64,000 nucleotides of DNA from Desulfitobacterium sp050251735 (GCA_050251735.1 JBFWMF010000017.1:13995-77994); one strand, 5' to 3'. Numbered from the stretch's first letter, positions 53,220-62,439 are shown. Notes: generated by a model not told the origin, from the sequence alone. Numbers and translations: made by a program.

Positions 53220-53267
53220 ACTGCATTCCCCTTTCCTTATTTTTTCCCGATGACTAACAGGTTCCCT

Positions 53268-54620
53268 TTATCTTACCGTCATCCAATAGCTACCCATAAC
53301 GATAACGGATAAAAGATATCCTAGTGGTACATTGATTAGAATCCCCGTAGTAAATGCTGCAAACGGTTTCCAGCCTATGGATGTTAGTTCACGAAAACGG
53401 CTAGTTAATCCAATCGAAAGAAATGTAAAGATAAACGTCCAATTTCTTAATTCTACAATAGGGCTAATAATATAAGCCGATATATCTTTAATCATCGAGG
53501 AATCTGCAAAGGCTGTCAAAACTGTTACTATTATAGATGCAATCATGAAGCCAAGGACAAACTTAGGGAAACGAATCCAAATTTCAGCGGCATCAGGTTT
53601 TGAACCAACATATCGTTTCTCCCAAGTCGTTACCGAAAATAACGCCATGATAAAGCACCAGACTCCAATAAACATATCACGACCAACGACTTTCATCAAT
53701 GTGAAGGTCTTTATGGCTTGCTCATTGATAGCCGCGGCCGCAGCCATGCCAGGGGCATCTGCTAATGCAGCAGTACCAATCCAAGCTCCGGCCGGACCTG
53801 GTGCAATCTCCAACAAGCTAATTGCGAACGGTAGCACAAAGATCATGACAATGGACCACATGACCACCAGCGAAATCGCTATCGATACTTGCTTTTTTTC
53901 AGCTTTAACCGCTCCACCAATCGCGATGGCAGCCGAGACCCCACATATAGAGCCTCCTGCCGCTAGTGTTGCTGCAAAACGATTATCTAACCCAAAAAAC
54001 CGTGTCGCTGTCCAATAAATGGTCATAAAGGTCGCTATGGCAATAATTGTGGCCTGAGCAAAAGCCGTAAAACCTGCTTGGAGAATGAGGGTGATTGGCA
54101 GTGAAGCCCCCAGCAAAACAATGCCAACTTTGACATAGAAGTCAGTCTTAAGAGCATTGCTCATCCAACTAGGGATCCTTACGATATTACCTAGAATAAG
54201 CCCAACAAGCAAGGCTAACACAGGCGTTTCAATATTATATTTCCTCATAACTTCCCAGGAACCTAAGACTGTAATTCCCACACTTAGGATAAAAAGAACC
54301 GTAAATCCTAAGGCAAAAGGCCACATTTTTTGCTTAAGAGCCTTTATCGGTAGCCCAAACAAACAAAGGAAAAATAAGTATAGCACTAGCAATGCGCTAA
54401 TATGATCCGTGATATATTGAATCGCTATTTTGAAATCGTTATAGTGTGGCACCTTTAGAACGAGCCAGGTTAAAAGCGTATTTTTCTGGCAAAAAAGAAT
54501 GATCGCCAATAGGATAACTGCTACACCTAGCCATACCGCCCAATATTCCTCTGTTTTCCAAAGCGCCGAAAAACCCTCTTTAGGAGTCGTTCGTTTCCTT
54601 GAGAGGGTAGTTTTACCCAT
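53268..54620 (-). CDS. YeiH-type putative sulfate exporter, copy 2
   Basis: 450 residues, same fold and motifs as the gene at 51123 (AAGGSICGVSAAIAIGGAVKA; PAGAWIGTAALADAPGMAAAAA) and clearly a paralog by in-window or earlier duplication. AAGGAG precedes the ATG. Followed by the 122-residue gene. No clear sigma-54 site was found directly upstream. Two exporters with one two-component system suggests different substrates or conditions. Confidence 0.87.
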   Translation of the reverse strand: MGKTTLSRKRTTPKEGFSALWKTEEYWAVWLGVAVILLAIILFCQKNTLLTWLVLKVPHYNDFKIAIQYITDHISALLVLYLFFLCLFGLPIKALKQKMWPFALGFTVLFILSVGITVLGSWEVMRKYNIETPVLALLVGLILGNIVRIPSWMSNALKTDFYVKVGIVLLGASLPITLILQAGFTAFAQATIIAIATFMTIYWTATRFFGLDNRFAATLAAGGSICGVSAAIAIGGAVKAEKKQVSIAISLVVMWSIVMIFVLPFAISLLEIAPGPAGAWIGTAALADAPGMAAAAAINEQAIKTFTLMKVVGRDMFIGVWCFIMALFSVTTWEKRYVGSKPDAAEIWIRFPKFVLGFMIASIIVTVLTAFADSSMIKDISAYIISPIVELRNWTFIFTFLSIGLTSRFRELTSIGWKPFAAFTTGILINVPLGYLLSVIVMGSYWMTVR

Positions 54621-54682
54621 CTATCTAATTCTCCTTTACAGTTCCAATCACTAAATACAATACTAGATCCAGTCAATGGCAC

Positions 54683-55048
54683 TTACTTTTGTTCAACGAT
54701 TTGAACCACGATACCATTGGGATCTTCAATAAAGAAAAACCGGGTCTTTGGCGAAGGGGAAATCGGGCCACTTTTAATCGGGATATTCTTTTCCTTAAGA
54801 TATTCCAGAGCTTTATCTAGGGAGTCCACTTGAAAGCCGATGGAAAGTCCCGCAGCTTGAGCCACGACTTCATCCTTTTTATTCTGGAGCAATTCAATTT
54901 TAGGCTTATCCATTTCACCAAGAAAAGCAATCTCCGTATCTTCCCCGGCTTTGAAGCGTTGGACGACTTTTAGGCCGAGCAGCTCATGATAAAACTTAAC
55001 CGATTCCTCTAAATTACGAACATGCAGGGTTATCCAACAAAAATCCAT
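54683..55048 (-). CDS. VOC/glyoxalase-superfamily protein
   Basis: 121 residues from the ATG at 55048 (GGGAGG nine bases upstream). Two beta-alpha-beta-beta-beta modules with LHVRNLEESVKFYHELLGLKVV and FFIEDPNGIVVQIVEQ; a metal site of H, E and E/Q residues is plausible. Family includes glyoxalase I, dioxygenases and resistance proteins. Sits 62 bases upstream of the second exporter, possibly same transcript. Substrate unknown. Confidence 0.88.
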   Translation of the reverse strand: MDFCWITLHVRNLEESVKFYHELLGLKVVQRFKAGEDTEIAFLGEMDKPKIELLQNKKDEVVAQAAGLSIGFQVDSLDKALEYLKEKNIPIKSGPISPSPKTRFFFIEDPNGIVVQIVEQK

Positions 55049-55098
55049 GATATACAACCTCCCTAAACATTCTTAGTCTCAAATAAAGCGATTGTTGT

Positions 55099-55278
55099 TT
55101 ACCTACTTTCGCTACGCGAACCCCCCGATTTCAACCCTAAGGAAAAGGCGATAATGATTAGAGATATCACTGCCAAAAACACAAAGGCTATCGTGAAATT
55201 ACCTTGAGTCAGGTCAAGGATTGAACCCATCGCGGACGGTCCCACGGTGGTACCCAAGTTCGATGCAACACTCAAGCA
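55099..55278 (-). pseudogene. C-terminal MFS permease remnant
   Basis: About 59 codons read SVASNLGTTVGPSAMGSILDL and then a final hydrophobic helix (FTIAFVFLAVISLIIIAFSL) before a stop. This is the last helix pair of a major facilitator. A stop codon lies directly upstream and no start is present. Relic. Confidence 0.65.
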
Positions 55279-55293
55279 TTATTCCCTCCCTAA

Positions 55294-55615
55294 TTATGTA
55301 ACACCGAGAACTTGTGTTAATTCCCAGTTTAGTCTAGCAGAATCGAGAACTAAAAGAAAGGGTATTTGGAACGCCGGCTCGGTTTTCCCTTCCAGCAGTT
55401 CCAGTACGGCCTGGGAATCCCCGACGGCAAGATTGCACAGGGCCTCTAGGAATAAAGCTTGTCTTGTCAGGGACACCTCATGACTTTCTTCCCTGACCCG
55501 AAGAAAAGGACCCTTGCCAAACGAATAATAGTTCGTTACAACGGTCCACAAAGGCCCCACAGCCCTACTTCCCTCTTTCACCTTGGAAATATTCGTTTCA
55601 GTAACATTGATATGC
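55294..55615 (-). CDS. Possible hypothetical protein downstream of the ABC exporter
   Basis: An open frame on the minus strand overlaps the end of the ABC gene; the part after 55615 encodes about 100 residues ending in FQIPFLLVLDSARLNWELTQVLGVT. It looks helical and coding-like (RQALFLEALCNLAVGDSQAVLELL), but start and ribosome site are not clear. Could be a small gene or a decayed end of one. Confidence 0.35.
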
Positions 55616-57508
55616 TTATACCGCTTCGGCCTCTTCGAACTGGCTCTGATAAAGATCGGCATAGAATCCGTTCTTCGCTAACAGTTCCGCGTGATTTCCT
55701 TGTTCCACGATATCACCATCGTTTAACACTAAAATCATGTCCGCATCACGAATCGTGGAGAGTCTGTGGGCAATCACAAAACTTGTTCGGTCACGCATTA
55801 AGTTTTCCATAGCTTTTTGAATCAATATTTCTGTCCGGGTGTCCACGGAACTGGTAGCTTCGTCTAGAATTAAAATTTTCGGGTCGGCGAGTATTGCCCG
55901 GGCAATAGTAAATAATTGTTTTTGTCCCTGGGAGATATTGCTGGATTCTTCATTCAGAACCATATTATACCCCCCTGGCAACGCATGGATAAACTCATCG
56001 CAATGGGCCGCCTTGGCTGCTTCCATGACCTCTTCATCGGTTGCCTCAAAGGTACCGTAGCAAATATTGTCCTTAATCGAAGCATTATAGAGCCAAGTAT
56101 CCTGGAGCACCATGCCAAATAAGGAGCGTAGGTCCTTGCGGGTAAAGTCATAGATGTCATGATCATCGATCAATATTTTTCCACTATCGATTTCATAGAA
56201 CCGCATTAAGAGTTTCATGATTGTGGTCTTGCCTGCCCCGGTCGGGCCCACAATGGCCACTCTCTGTCCGGCTTTAATTTCCGCGGAAAAGTTATGAATG
56301 ATTTGCTTATCCTTGCTGTAACCAAAATTCACATGCTCAAAACGGACATTGCCGATGAACTGATCTAATTTGACCGGATGAGATGTTTCCGGAGTTTCTT
56401 CTGTTTCCGCTAAGAATTCAAAAACACGTTCAGCCGCGGCCGCTGTGGACTGCAGGGTATTGGATATGGAGGACAGCTGGGCGATGGGTTGGGTAAAGGA
56501 ACGCATATATTGAATGAAGGCTTGAATATCTCCAATGTCCACGACTTTTTTAACGGCCAGATACCCTCCGAGAATACTGACCACCACGTAGCCTAGGTTA
56601 CCAACGAAACCCATCACCGGCGTCATGATGCTCGTGACAAATTGGGATTTCCAAGCTGAACTGTACAATTTGTCATTGACTTTCTCAAAAATGGCCACGG
56701 ATTCAGCTTCGCCGTTGAAGGCCTGCACAATATTATGACCCCCATACATCTCTTCAATATGGCCGTTGATCTCTCCCAAGTACTGTTGCTGCTCTCTAAA
56801 GAACCGCTGGGAGCGTTTAATAACCACTCCCACAATCACCAAGGATAAGGGGATGACCAGCAAAGCCGCCACTGTCATCAACCAGCTGATGGACAACATC
56901 ATGATCAAAATACCGACGATGCTCGCCACTGAAGTGACGATTTGATTTAAGCTTTGATTGAGGGTTTGGTTAATCAGATCCACATCATTAGTAATCCGGG
57001 ATAGGACTTCCCCATGAGGTCTTGTATCATAATAATTCAAGGGGACTTTATTCATCTTTTCCGAGATCTCTTTCCGAAGTCTGTATGTGACATCCATGGC
57101 CACCCCAGACATCATATACCCTTGAATGTACGAGCAGACTGCGGAGATCACATAAAGAACAACTAATGCTCCGATAATCTTACCTATATAATCAAAGTCC
57201 ATCAGGAGCCCCGTTCCAGAATACCGAGCGAATAATCCTTCAGCCAGTTTCGTGGTGACCTTGCCCAATAGTTTAGGTCCGATAATCGTGAACACGGTGG
57301 ATAATAGGGCAAAGAAAATCACGATAGAAATGGTACTTTTATGAGGTTTTAAATACCCCGTTAGTGTTCGGAGTGTCTTCTTAAAGTCTTTGGCTTTTTC
57401 TCCCCCGCCGGGTCGGCCACCAAGTCCTCCGGACGGACCACCCAAAACCCCCCTGCCTTGGTTCTGGCGGCCGGGTCCGGGCCCTCTTTGCTGTTCTGAA
57501 CCACTCAT
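55616..57508 (-). CDS. Heterodimeric ABC exporter subunit, B-type (with Gly-rich N terminus)
   Basis: 630 residues: an unusual Gly/Pro/Arg-rich tail (residues 1-40), six-helix transmembrane domain (about 55-340) with RLRKEISEKMNKVPLNYYD coupling element, and an ATPase domain with Walker A GPTGAGKTT, signature NISQGQKQL and Walker B ILILDEATSSVDT plus H-loop AHRLST. Overlaps the partner gene by four bases (ATGA). Exporter for drugs or lipids of the YfiB/YfiC, LmrCD type. Confidence 0.95.
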   Translation of the reverse strand: MSGSEQQRGPGPGRQNQGRGVLGGPSGGLGGRPGGGEKAKDFKKTLRTLTGYLKPHKSTISIVIFFALLSTVFTIIGPKLLGKVTTKLAEGLFARYSGTGLLMDFDYIGKIIGALVVLYVISAVCSYIQGYMMSGVAMDVTYRLRKEISEKMNKVPLNYYDTRPHGEVLSRITNDVDLINQTLNQSLNQIVTSVASIVGILIMMLSISWLMTVAALLVIPLSLVIVGVVIKRSQRFFREQQQYLGEINGHIEEMYGGHNIVQAFNGEAESVAIFEKVNDKLYSSAWKSQFVTSIMTPVMGFVGNLGYVVVSILGGYLAVKKVVDIGDIQAFIQYMRSFTQPIAQLSSISNTLQSTAAAAERVFEFLAETEETPETSHPVKLDQFIGNVRFEHVNFGYSKDKQIIHNFSAEIKAGQRVAIVGPTGAGKTTIMKLLMRFYEIDSGKILIDDHDIYDFTRKDLRSLFGMVLQDTWLYNASIKDNICYGTFEATDEEVMEAAKAAHCDEFIHALPGGYNMVLNEESSNISQGQKQLFTIARAILADPKILILDEATSSVDTRTEILIQKAMENLMRDRTSFVIAHRLSTIRDADMILVLNDGDIVEQGNHAELLAKNGFYADLYQSQFEEAEAV

Positions 57509-59238
57509 CGCGCCAGTTCCTCCTCACTTAATTGCGAATAAGCGATTTCCTGATAGACTTCGCATGTTTTTAAAAGTTCATTATGGGTCCCTTTACTCAC
57601 AATGCGGCCATTGTCTAAAACAATAATTTGTTCAGCATTCATAATCGTGCTGACCCGTTGGGCCACCAGAAGAATCGTGCTCTGCTTGGTTTCTCGGTTC
57701 AAAGCAGCCCGCAGATTTCGATCCGTCTTGAGATCAAGAGCGGAAAAACTATCATCAAAAAGATAGATGGGGGCGTTTTTTACCAAAGCTCTCGCGATGG
57801 ATAGGCGCTGTCTTTGTCCTCCGGAAACATTCGTTCCACCTTGGGCAATGCTCGAATCATAGCCTTCTTCCTTGGCCTCGATAAATTCTGTGGCCTGAGC
57901 AATCTCAGCAGCCTTTTCCAGGGTTGCTTGGGATGCGCTCTTATCTCCATAGGACAAGTTGGATTGGATGGAACCCGAGAATAGAATACTCTTTTGGGGA
58001 ATATAACCGATTTTTTCCCGCAAGGATCTCCGGGTGACGGTGCGAATATCTTGACCATCCACAAGGATTTCACCGGAAGTCACATCATAAAAACGCATAA
58101 TCAAGTTCAGCAGTGTGGACTTACCGCTACCCGTGGAACCGATAACGGCCGTAGTCTGTCCAGCCTTGGCTACAAAGTTAATGTCGTGCAGGACATCATC
58201 TTCTCCCCCGGGATAAGAAAAGTTCACATGACGGAATTCAATGGTGGGTTGAAAATCTTTTTTAAAGCTCACCGGTTCCTCAGGGTCCGTAATACTTGCC
58301 TCTTCCGCCAAGACCTCCGCGACCCTATCCGCTGCCACAGCTGCCCGTGGGAACATAATAAACATCATAGACATCATTAAAAAGGCCATAATAATCTGCA
58401 TGGCATATTGCATATAAGCCATCATATCTCCGATACCCATTTGAAAGGATGAGACCTGTTTGGCACCTACCCAAACGATAATCACAGTCACCAGATTCAT
58501 AATGAGCATCATGATCGGCATCATGAGTGCCATAGCTCGGTTAACAAAAAGGTTCGTCTCTAGTAAGTCTCGGTTGGCTTTGTCAAAGCGTTTTCCCTCG
58601 AACTTCTGAGTATTGAAAGCCCGAATAACCAGCATTCCTCCGATGTTTTCCCGAGCCACCAAATTTAAGCGGTCGATCAAGGATTGAATCAGTTTAAACT
58701 TAGGTATGACCACGGAAAATAAGACGACCACGATCCCAATTAAACAGAGCACGGCAATCCCAATAATCCAGGACATGGATGGGCTACTGGAAATGGCCTT
58801 GATGACTCCTCCCACTCCTAGAATCGGCGCATAAAACACCAGACGGATCATCATGACCAAAACCGTTTGCAGCTGGGTAATATCGTTGGTCGTCCGTGTA
58901 ATTAAGGAAGCGGTGGAAAAGTGATCGAACTCAGCATGGGTAAACTGTTCTACTTTTTTAAACACGTCCGAACGCACATCCCGCGCTAGACCTGCAGCCG
59001 TCCGAGCGGCAAAGAAGCCCACCGTTACAGAAGCGGCCGTTCCTACAAGAGTGATCAGGAGCATGATGGCTCCTGTTTTCAAGATATAATTCGTATTCCC
59101 TGTCATTACCCCGGTATTGACGATATCCGACATATAATCCGGCAAGGCCAAATCGCAGTTGGCTTGTAAGAACAATAAGGCAATGGCACCAAGAATAAGC
59201 CCATAATAGGGCTTTAAATATTTAAATAATTTAATCAT
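57505..59238 (-). CDS. Heterodimeric ABC exporter subunit, A-type
   Basis: 577 residues. Six-helix membrane domain and ATPase with Walker A GSTGSGKST, signature NVSGGQRQRLSIARALV and D-loop FDDSFSALDLKTD; the glutamate after Walker B is Asp (DDS), as in the degenerate site of heterodimeric exporters, while the partner keeps the canonical Glu. The pair should work as one asymmetric transporter. GGAGG precedes the ATG. Second gene of a MarR-ABC-ABC operon. Confidence 0.95.
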   Translation of the reverse strand: MIKLFKYLKPYYGLILGAIALLFLQANCDLALPDYMSDIVNTGVMTGNTNYILKTGAIMLLITLVGTAASVTVGFFAARTAAGLARDVRSDVFKKVEQFTHAEFDHFSTASLITRTTNDITQLQTVLVMMIRLVFYAPILGVGGVIKAISSSPSMSWIIGIAVLCLIGIVVVLFSVVIPKFKLIQSLIDRLNLVARENIGGMLVIRAFNTQKFEGKRFDKANRDLLETNLFVNRAMALMMPIMMLIMNLVTVIIVWVGAKQVSSFQMGIGDMMAYMQYAMQIIMAFLMMSMMFIMFPRAAVAADRVAEVLAEEASITDPEEPVSFKKDFQPTIEFRHVNFSYPGGEDDVLHDINFVAKAGQTTAVIGSTGSGKSTLLNLIMRFYDVTSGEILVDGQDIRTVTRRSLREKIGYIPQKSILFSGSIQSNLSYGDKSASQATLEKAAEIAQATEFIEAKEEGYDSSIAQGGTNVSGGQRQRLSIARALVKNAPIYLFDDSFSALDLKTDRNLRAALNRETKQSTILLVAQRVSTIMNAEQIIVLDNGRIVSKGTHNELLKTCEVYQEIAYSQLSEEELAR

Positions 59239-59273
59239 GTCAGGTCCTCCACCCCATGGTTAGGCATTTTGTC

Positions 59274-59708
59274 TTAATAATCATCAGTAACAATATCATA
59301 GAGTTTTTCTAACAGTCGAAGTAATTCCTCTGTATCTTTTTCTCCCATGCGGTTAAATATCCCCGTCATAGCTTGCAAAAATTCCTGGTATCTTTGGGCC
59401 ATATACTGCTCGCCCCGATCGGTCAGACGAACAAAGACAAGTCTTCGGTCATTCTTCGTAGACCCCCGCTCAATATAACCCTCATCCTCCAGATGATTAA
59501 TCATCTGGGATACCGCTGGTTTACTGATTCCTAAATGGTCACTCAGAGATGAAATCGTTACTCCTTCACCTTCAGTACTGTTCGTTTTGACCACCTTGAG
59601 CAGCTTGAACTCACTGCGCGGAACCTCACCGGACATTCTTTTACTCATCATATTTCTACGGAACTTCTCCATAAGCTCATAGATTTTTTCGGCATTGCTA
59701 ATATGCAT
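59274..59708 (-). CDS. MarR-family repressor of the ABC exporter operon
   Basis: 144 residues. HTH ISSLSDHLGISKPAVSQMINHLEDEGYI and wing STKNDRRLVFVRLTDRG are canonical. GAGGTAG precedes the ATG. First gene of the operon; the palindrome downstream of its -10 box (59752-59766) is its likely operator. Typical control of a drug exporter by its substrate; ligand unknown. Confidence 0.94.
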   Translation of the reverse strand: MHISNAEKIYELMEKFRRNMMSKRMSGEVPRSEFKLLKVVKTNSTEGEGVTISSLSDHLGISKPAVSQMINHLEDEGYIERGSTKNDRRLVFVRLTDRGEQYMAQRYQEFLQAMTGIFNRMGEKDTEELLRLLEKLYDIVTDDY

Positions 59709-59751
59709 TTTTCTACCTCACTTCAAGAAAATATTGGTAAGCAAATTAAAG

Positions 59752-59809
59752 GTTAAGTAACTTAACTATTAACATGCTAAATTTTAATCTTCCTAAATTC
59801 TTTTGTCAA
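59752..59809 (-). promoter_or_regulatory. Promoter and MarR-type operator of the exporter operon
   Basis: Minus TTGACA (59809-59804), 17-base spacer, TAAAAT (59786-59781); then the palindrome GTTAAG-TAA-CTTAAC at 59752-59766 just past the start point, where binding would block elongation. Confidence 0.75.
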
Positions 59810-59835
59810 TACGTTAATACATTAATATTAAGAGC

Positions 59836-59879
59836 ATGAAAAAGAACCGTAGTAGATGAACTGTTGTTCATTACTGCGG
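59836..59879 (-). terminator. Hairpin with minus-strand T-run after the HicB/RNA region
   Basis: 14-bp stem 59847-59861 with 59866-59879 (one bulge, tetraloop TGTT), followed on minus by TTCTTTTTC. It would end minus-strand transcripts coming from the HicB side. Confidence 0.6.
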
Positions 59880-59954
59880 GTCCTATTATTATCTAACGGT
59901 CCTTTACTTAACCTTTATTAAATGATAAGAGCTGACGACAATAGGGTACTTACC

Positions 59955-60102
59955 CCAACCGGGCCATAGCCGTTACTCGCAAGCGAGGCATTGAGAAAGT
60001 TCAGGAACAATGCCTCTTTACGGCGTTGGCCCTGAACCTAAAAAGACTGGTAAGGTATGGGACAGCACCGCTGAGGCCGGCTGTCCCATATCCGCGTGTT
60101 GG
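59955..60102. ncRNA. Candidate structured RNA with pseudoknot
   Basis: Closing helix CCAAC/GTTGG (59955-59959 with 60098-60102); GGGCCA/TGGCCC (59961-59966 with 60027-60032); GCCGT/ACGGC (59969-59973 with 60020-60024); GAGGCATTG/CAATGCCTC (59985-59993 with 60008-60016); its loop GTTCAGG (59999-60005) is complementary to CCTGAAC (60031-60037), a pseudoknot; and a 13-bp hairpin 60054-60066 with 60080-60092, one G-U pair of which exists only on plus. No coding frame. I do not recognise the class. Strand not certain. Confidence 0.5.
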
Positions 60103-60218
60103 ACTGATGATGTTGAGGCTGCAGAGATATCTCTCGGTTAACTTTGCTAATTGTCCTTAATAGCTATTATTTACCCTGTTTGTCAACAGACCCACGTTTG
60201 GGAATTTGGGCTTGATTT
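60103..60218. other. Non-coding stretch next to the RNA candidate
   Basis: Contains the 12-bp palindrome AGAGATATCTCT (60124-60135) and one copy of the 17-bp direct repeat (60198-60214). No gene seen. Confidence 0.5.
60198..60214 (+). repeat. 17-bp direct repeat, left copy
   Basis: TTGGGAATTTGGGCTTG, identical to 62578-62594 in the same orientation. The two copies enclose the HicB-like, VWA and macro-domain genes. Confidence 0.8.
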
Positions 60219-60610
60219 TTAAGATTCAATATGTCCTAGTCGTTCTTTGAGAGCTTCCTGTAAAACCTGGGAGAATTAATTCCTGCTTTTTCAGCTTCGA
60301 CATTCAGCCAACTCGGAATAGTGAGGTTTTTCCTAATTGTGCGTGCGTCATGTGCTCTGCGATAAGCATCAAAATCAACATCCACCCAAGTGATCAACTC
60401 GTCGGACTCGTGTTCCGGTTCGGAAGTCGATGGTTCGGGGACTTCCCTGCCATCATCTTGTTCGGTAATACCCCACAAACCAATGGCGTCACGGGCCATA
60501 TATATTGCTTCGGCGATATCTTTACCTTGGGTATTAATGCCAAGATCAGAAACAGTTACAACATATCCAACCTTTGTTGGGGTTAAGGTAATGGGATATG
60601 CTTTGATCAT
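60219..60610 (-). pseudogene. HicB-like antitoxin gene with a one-base frameshift
   Basis: The frame from 60610 encodes a HicB-type domain (YPITLTPTKVGYVVTVSDLG, DIAEAIYMARDAIGLW) and a ribbon-helix-helix tail region (RTIRKNLTIPSWLNVEAEKAGIN) but then shifts and stops at 60236. One more T near 60275 restores the family's ending FSQVLQEALKERLG and a stop at 60219. No HicA toxin gene lies beside it. GGGGTGA precedes the ATG. The last helix is lost in the product as it stands, so DNA binding is likely impaired. Confidence 0.8.
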
Positions 60611-60639
60611 TTATATTCACCCCTTCAGCTGTCGAAGCT

Positions 60640-61293
60640 TTATTTCCCACCACGTTTCTTGAAATCCTCGTCGATCCGTTCTTTCCAGTTCTTATCCAGC
60701 GAGCGGCTAGCACGTACACAGCTTACTGCCTCACTAATTACTTCATAATTTAAAGATGTGCCTTCACTGTCCGCATGATAATTTGTTGCCCTGTCTTTAC
60801 TGATGCCGAAACGTTCCGCTGTGGCGATGGCATCGATATTAGCCCCCAGAAAGATAAACTCCCAGCCATGCGTACTTTGTTGGTGTTCTATCATCTGGCG
60901 TACTTTGGCATAATTGAATTCACAGCTGGCGTTTTCTAAGCCGTCTGTGGTAATCACAAATATGACATACTCTGCACGCTCCTCTTCAGCTGTGTGTTTT
61001 TGGACATTGCCGATCTTATTAATTGTCTTACCCACAGCATCGAGCAAGGCCGTATTGCCGCGCACATAGTACTCTTTGTCGGTGATAGGAGCGATTCCCC
61101 GCAGATTAATGCGATCATGAAGCAGTTCATAGTGGTCGTCAAATAATACTGTGGTGATAATAGCTTCGCCAGGTTCCTTTTGCTGCTTGGCGAGCATGGC
61201 ATTATAGCCCCCGATTGTATCGCTTTCCAGTCCGCTCATGGAGCCGCTTCTGTCTAGGATAAAAACCAGTTCCGTTAAATCTTTCTTCATCAT
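60640..61293 (-). CDS. VWA-domain protein
   Basis: 217 residues from the ATG at 61293 (GGAGGATAAT upstream; a longer frame exists). A von Willebrand A domain with a perfect MIDAS: ILDRSGSMSG, a threonine in VRGNTALLDAVG and TTDGLENAS. Soluble, cytoplasmic. Similar stand-alone VWA proteins occur in tellurite-type and nucleotide-signalling gene sets. It is between the HicB-like and macro-domain genes on one strand (gap of 132 bases to the latter). Role unknown. Confidence 0.88.
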   Translation of the reverse strand: MMKKDLTELVFILDRSGSMSGLESDTIGGYNAMLAKQQKEPGEAIITTVLFDDHYELLHDRINLRGIAPITDKEYYVRGNTALLDAVGKTINKIGNVQKHTAEEERAEYVIFVITTDGLENASCEFNYAKVRQMIEHQQSTHGWEFIFLGANIDAIATAERFGISKDRATNYHADSEGTSLNYEVISEAVSCVRASRSLDKNWKERIDEDFKKRGGK

Positions 61294-61425
61294 ATTATCC
61301 TCCAAATCATTTTTGTATTGATTTAAGGATAACATTGCATCTCTTGGCTCTGGTCGCCTGACAAGCGACAAATTACTATCGTGAGCAAGGTAGCTTAGAG
61401 GCCGGGGACTGCTTGCTGCGCGGGG

Positions 61426-62439
61426 TTAAACTCCGAGTAGGTGCTGCTCAAAAGCAAAGAGAGCTTCATTGATTTCAAAAATATTGTAGATTTCCTCTTC
61501 GATGAAGTATTCAATAATGATATCAAATTTGCTGCTGTGGGAAAGAGCGAAGCCTGCTTTTAACAGCAGATCTTTTGTTTCATCAAGATTCAACCGTAAG
61601 GCGATGGCAAAAGCAATCGCGGTCGGTTTGCTCGGTTTGTAATTGAGGTCGTTGCGGATTTTAGAAAACAGCTTGCGATCGATATTAGCCTTCTTATAGG
61701 TTTCGGAATCTGTTAGACCTTTTTCATCTATCAATCGCAACAGCATCTCAGAGAAGGATTCGTCCATATTTTTTACGACATCGTCTAGCTTGCGTTGGCG
61801 CTTGGACTTTGGCGCAGCTGTTCCTATGGGTGAAAGTATGGGTGCTTCGGCCTGATAGTCATTGAAAGAATACCGATCTCGCAACCGATCCTCGCGGGCA
61901 AAGGGCTGCTCTTCGATATATTTATCATCAATGTATTGGGTGATCGAGGAAAAGAGCTTCTCGGACAATGTAAATGCACTTTTGTCATAGACCACTAAGT
62001 ATACGGTCATATCATTGTGAAGAAGGAAGTCCCCAATAACGGAAATTGCAACTTGAATAGCTTTATCCTTGGGATAGCCAAAAGCGCCTGCTGATATCAA
62101 GGGAAAGGCAATGCTCTCTAAGTTATGCTGCTGGGCGAGAGCTAATGAGTTTCTGTAGCTATCTGAGAGCAGCTTCTCCTCATCCTTATGACCGCCCTCC
62201 CAAACGGGACCCACGGTATGGATCACATATTTTACCGGAAGCTTGTAACCTTTGGTGAGCTTGGCTTGTCCAGTTTGGCAACCACCAAGGGTTCGGCATT
62301 CAGCCAGCAGCTCCGGTCCTGCGGCTCGATGGATTGCGCCATCGACGCCACCACCGCCAAGTAGGGATGGGTCTGCGGCATTGACGATGGCATCGGCCTG
62401 AACCTTGGTTATATCATTACGGATTATTTCTAGTGGCAT
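61426..62439 (-). CDS. Macro-domain protein with C-terminal HTH-like domain
   Basis: 337 residues. Macro domain (1-170): IIRNDITKVQADAIVNAAD, LLGGGGVDGAIHRAAGPEL and ISAGAFGYP, the ADP-ribose binding loops of O-acetyl-ADP-ribose or protein ADP-ribose hydrolases. A linker (180-220) leads to an XRE-like domain (225-295: LLRLIDEKGLTDSETYKKAN, LFSKIRNDLNYKPSKPTAIA) and a helical tail. GGAGGG precedes the ATG. A macro-plus-HTH fusion next to a VWA gene suggests an ADP-ribose sensing or clearing switch; inferred. Confidence 0.88.
   Translation of the reverse strand: MPLEIIRNDITKVQADAIVNAADPSLLGGGGVDGAIHRAAGPELLAECRTLGGCQTGQAKLTKGYKLPVKYVIHTVGPVWEGGHKDEEKLLSDSYRNSLALAQQHNLESIAFPLISAGAFGYPKDKAIQVAISVIGDFLLHNDMTVYLVVYDKSAFTLSEKLFSSITQYIDDKYIEEQPFAREDRLRDRYSFNDYQAEAPILSPIGTAAPKSKRQRKLDDVVKNMDESFSEMLLRLIDEKGLTDSETYKKANIDRKLFSKIRNDLNYKPSKPTAIAFAIALRLNLDETKDLLLKAGFALSHSSKFDIIIEYFIEEEIYNIFEINEALFAFEQHLLGV

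Noticed and set aside
54621..54682. Sigma-54 promoter before the second exporter
   Set aside because: CTGGATCTAGTATTGTA has GG and TTG in place but lacks the GC of -12 and the CAC of -24; too weak.
60103..60150. Hammerhead ribozyme
   Set aside because: A CTGATGA sequence is present, but the GAAA core and matching stems are missing.
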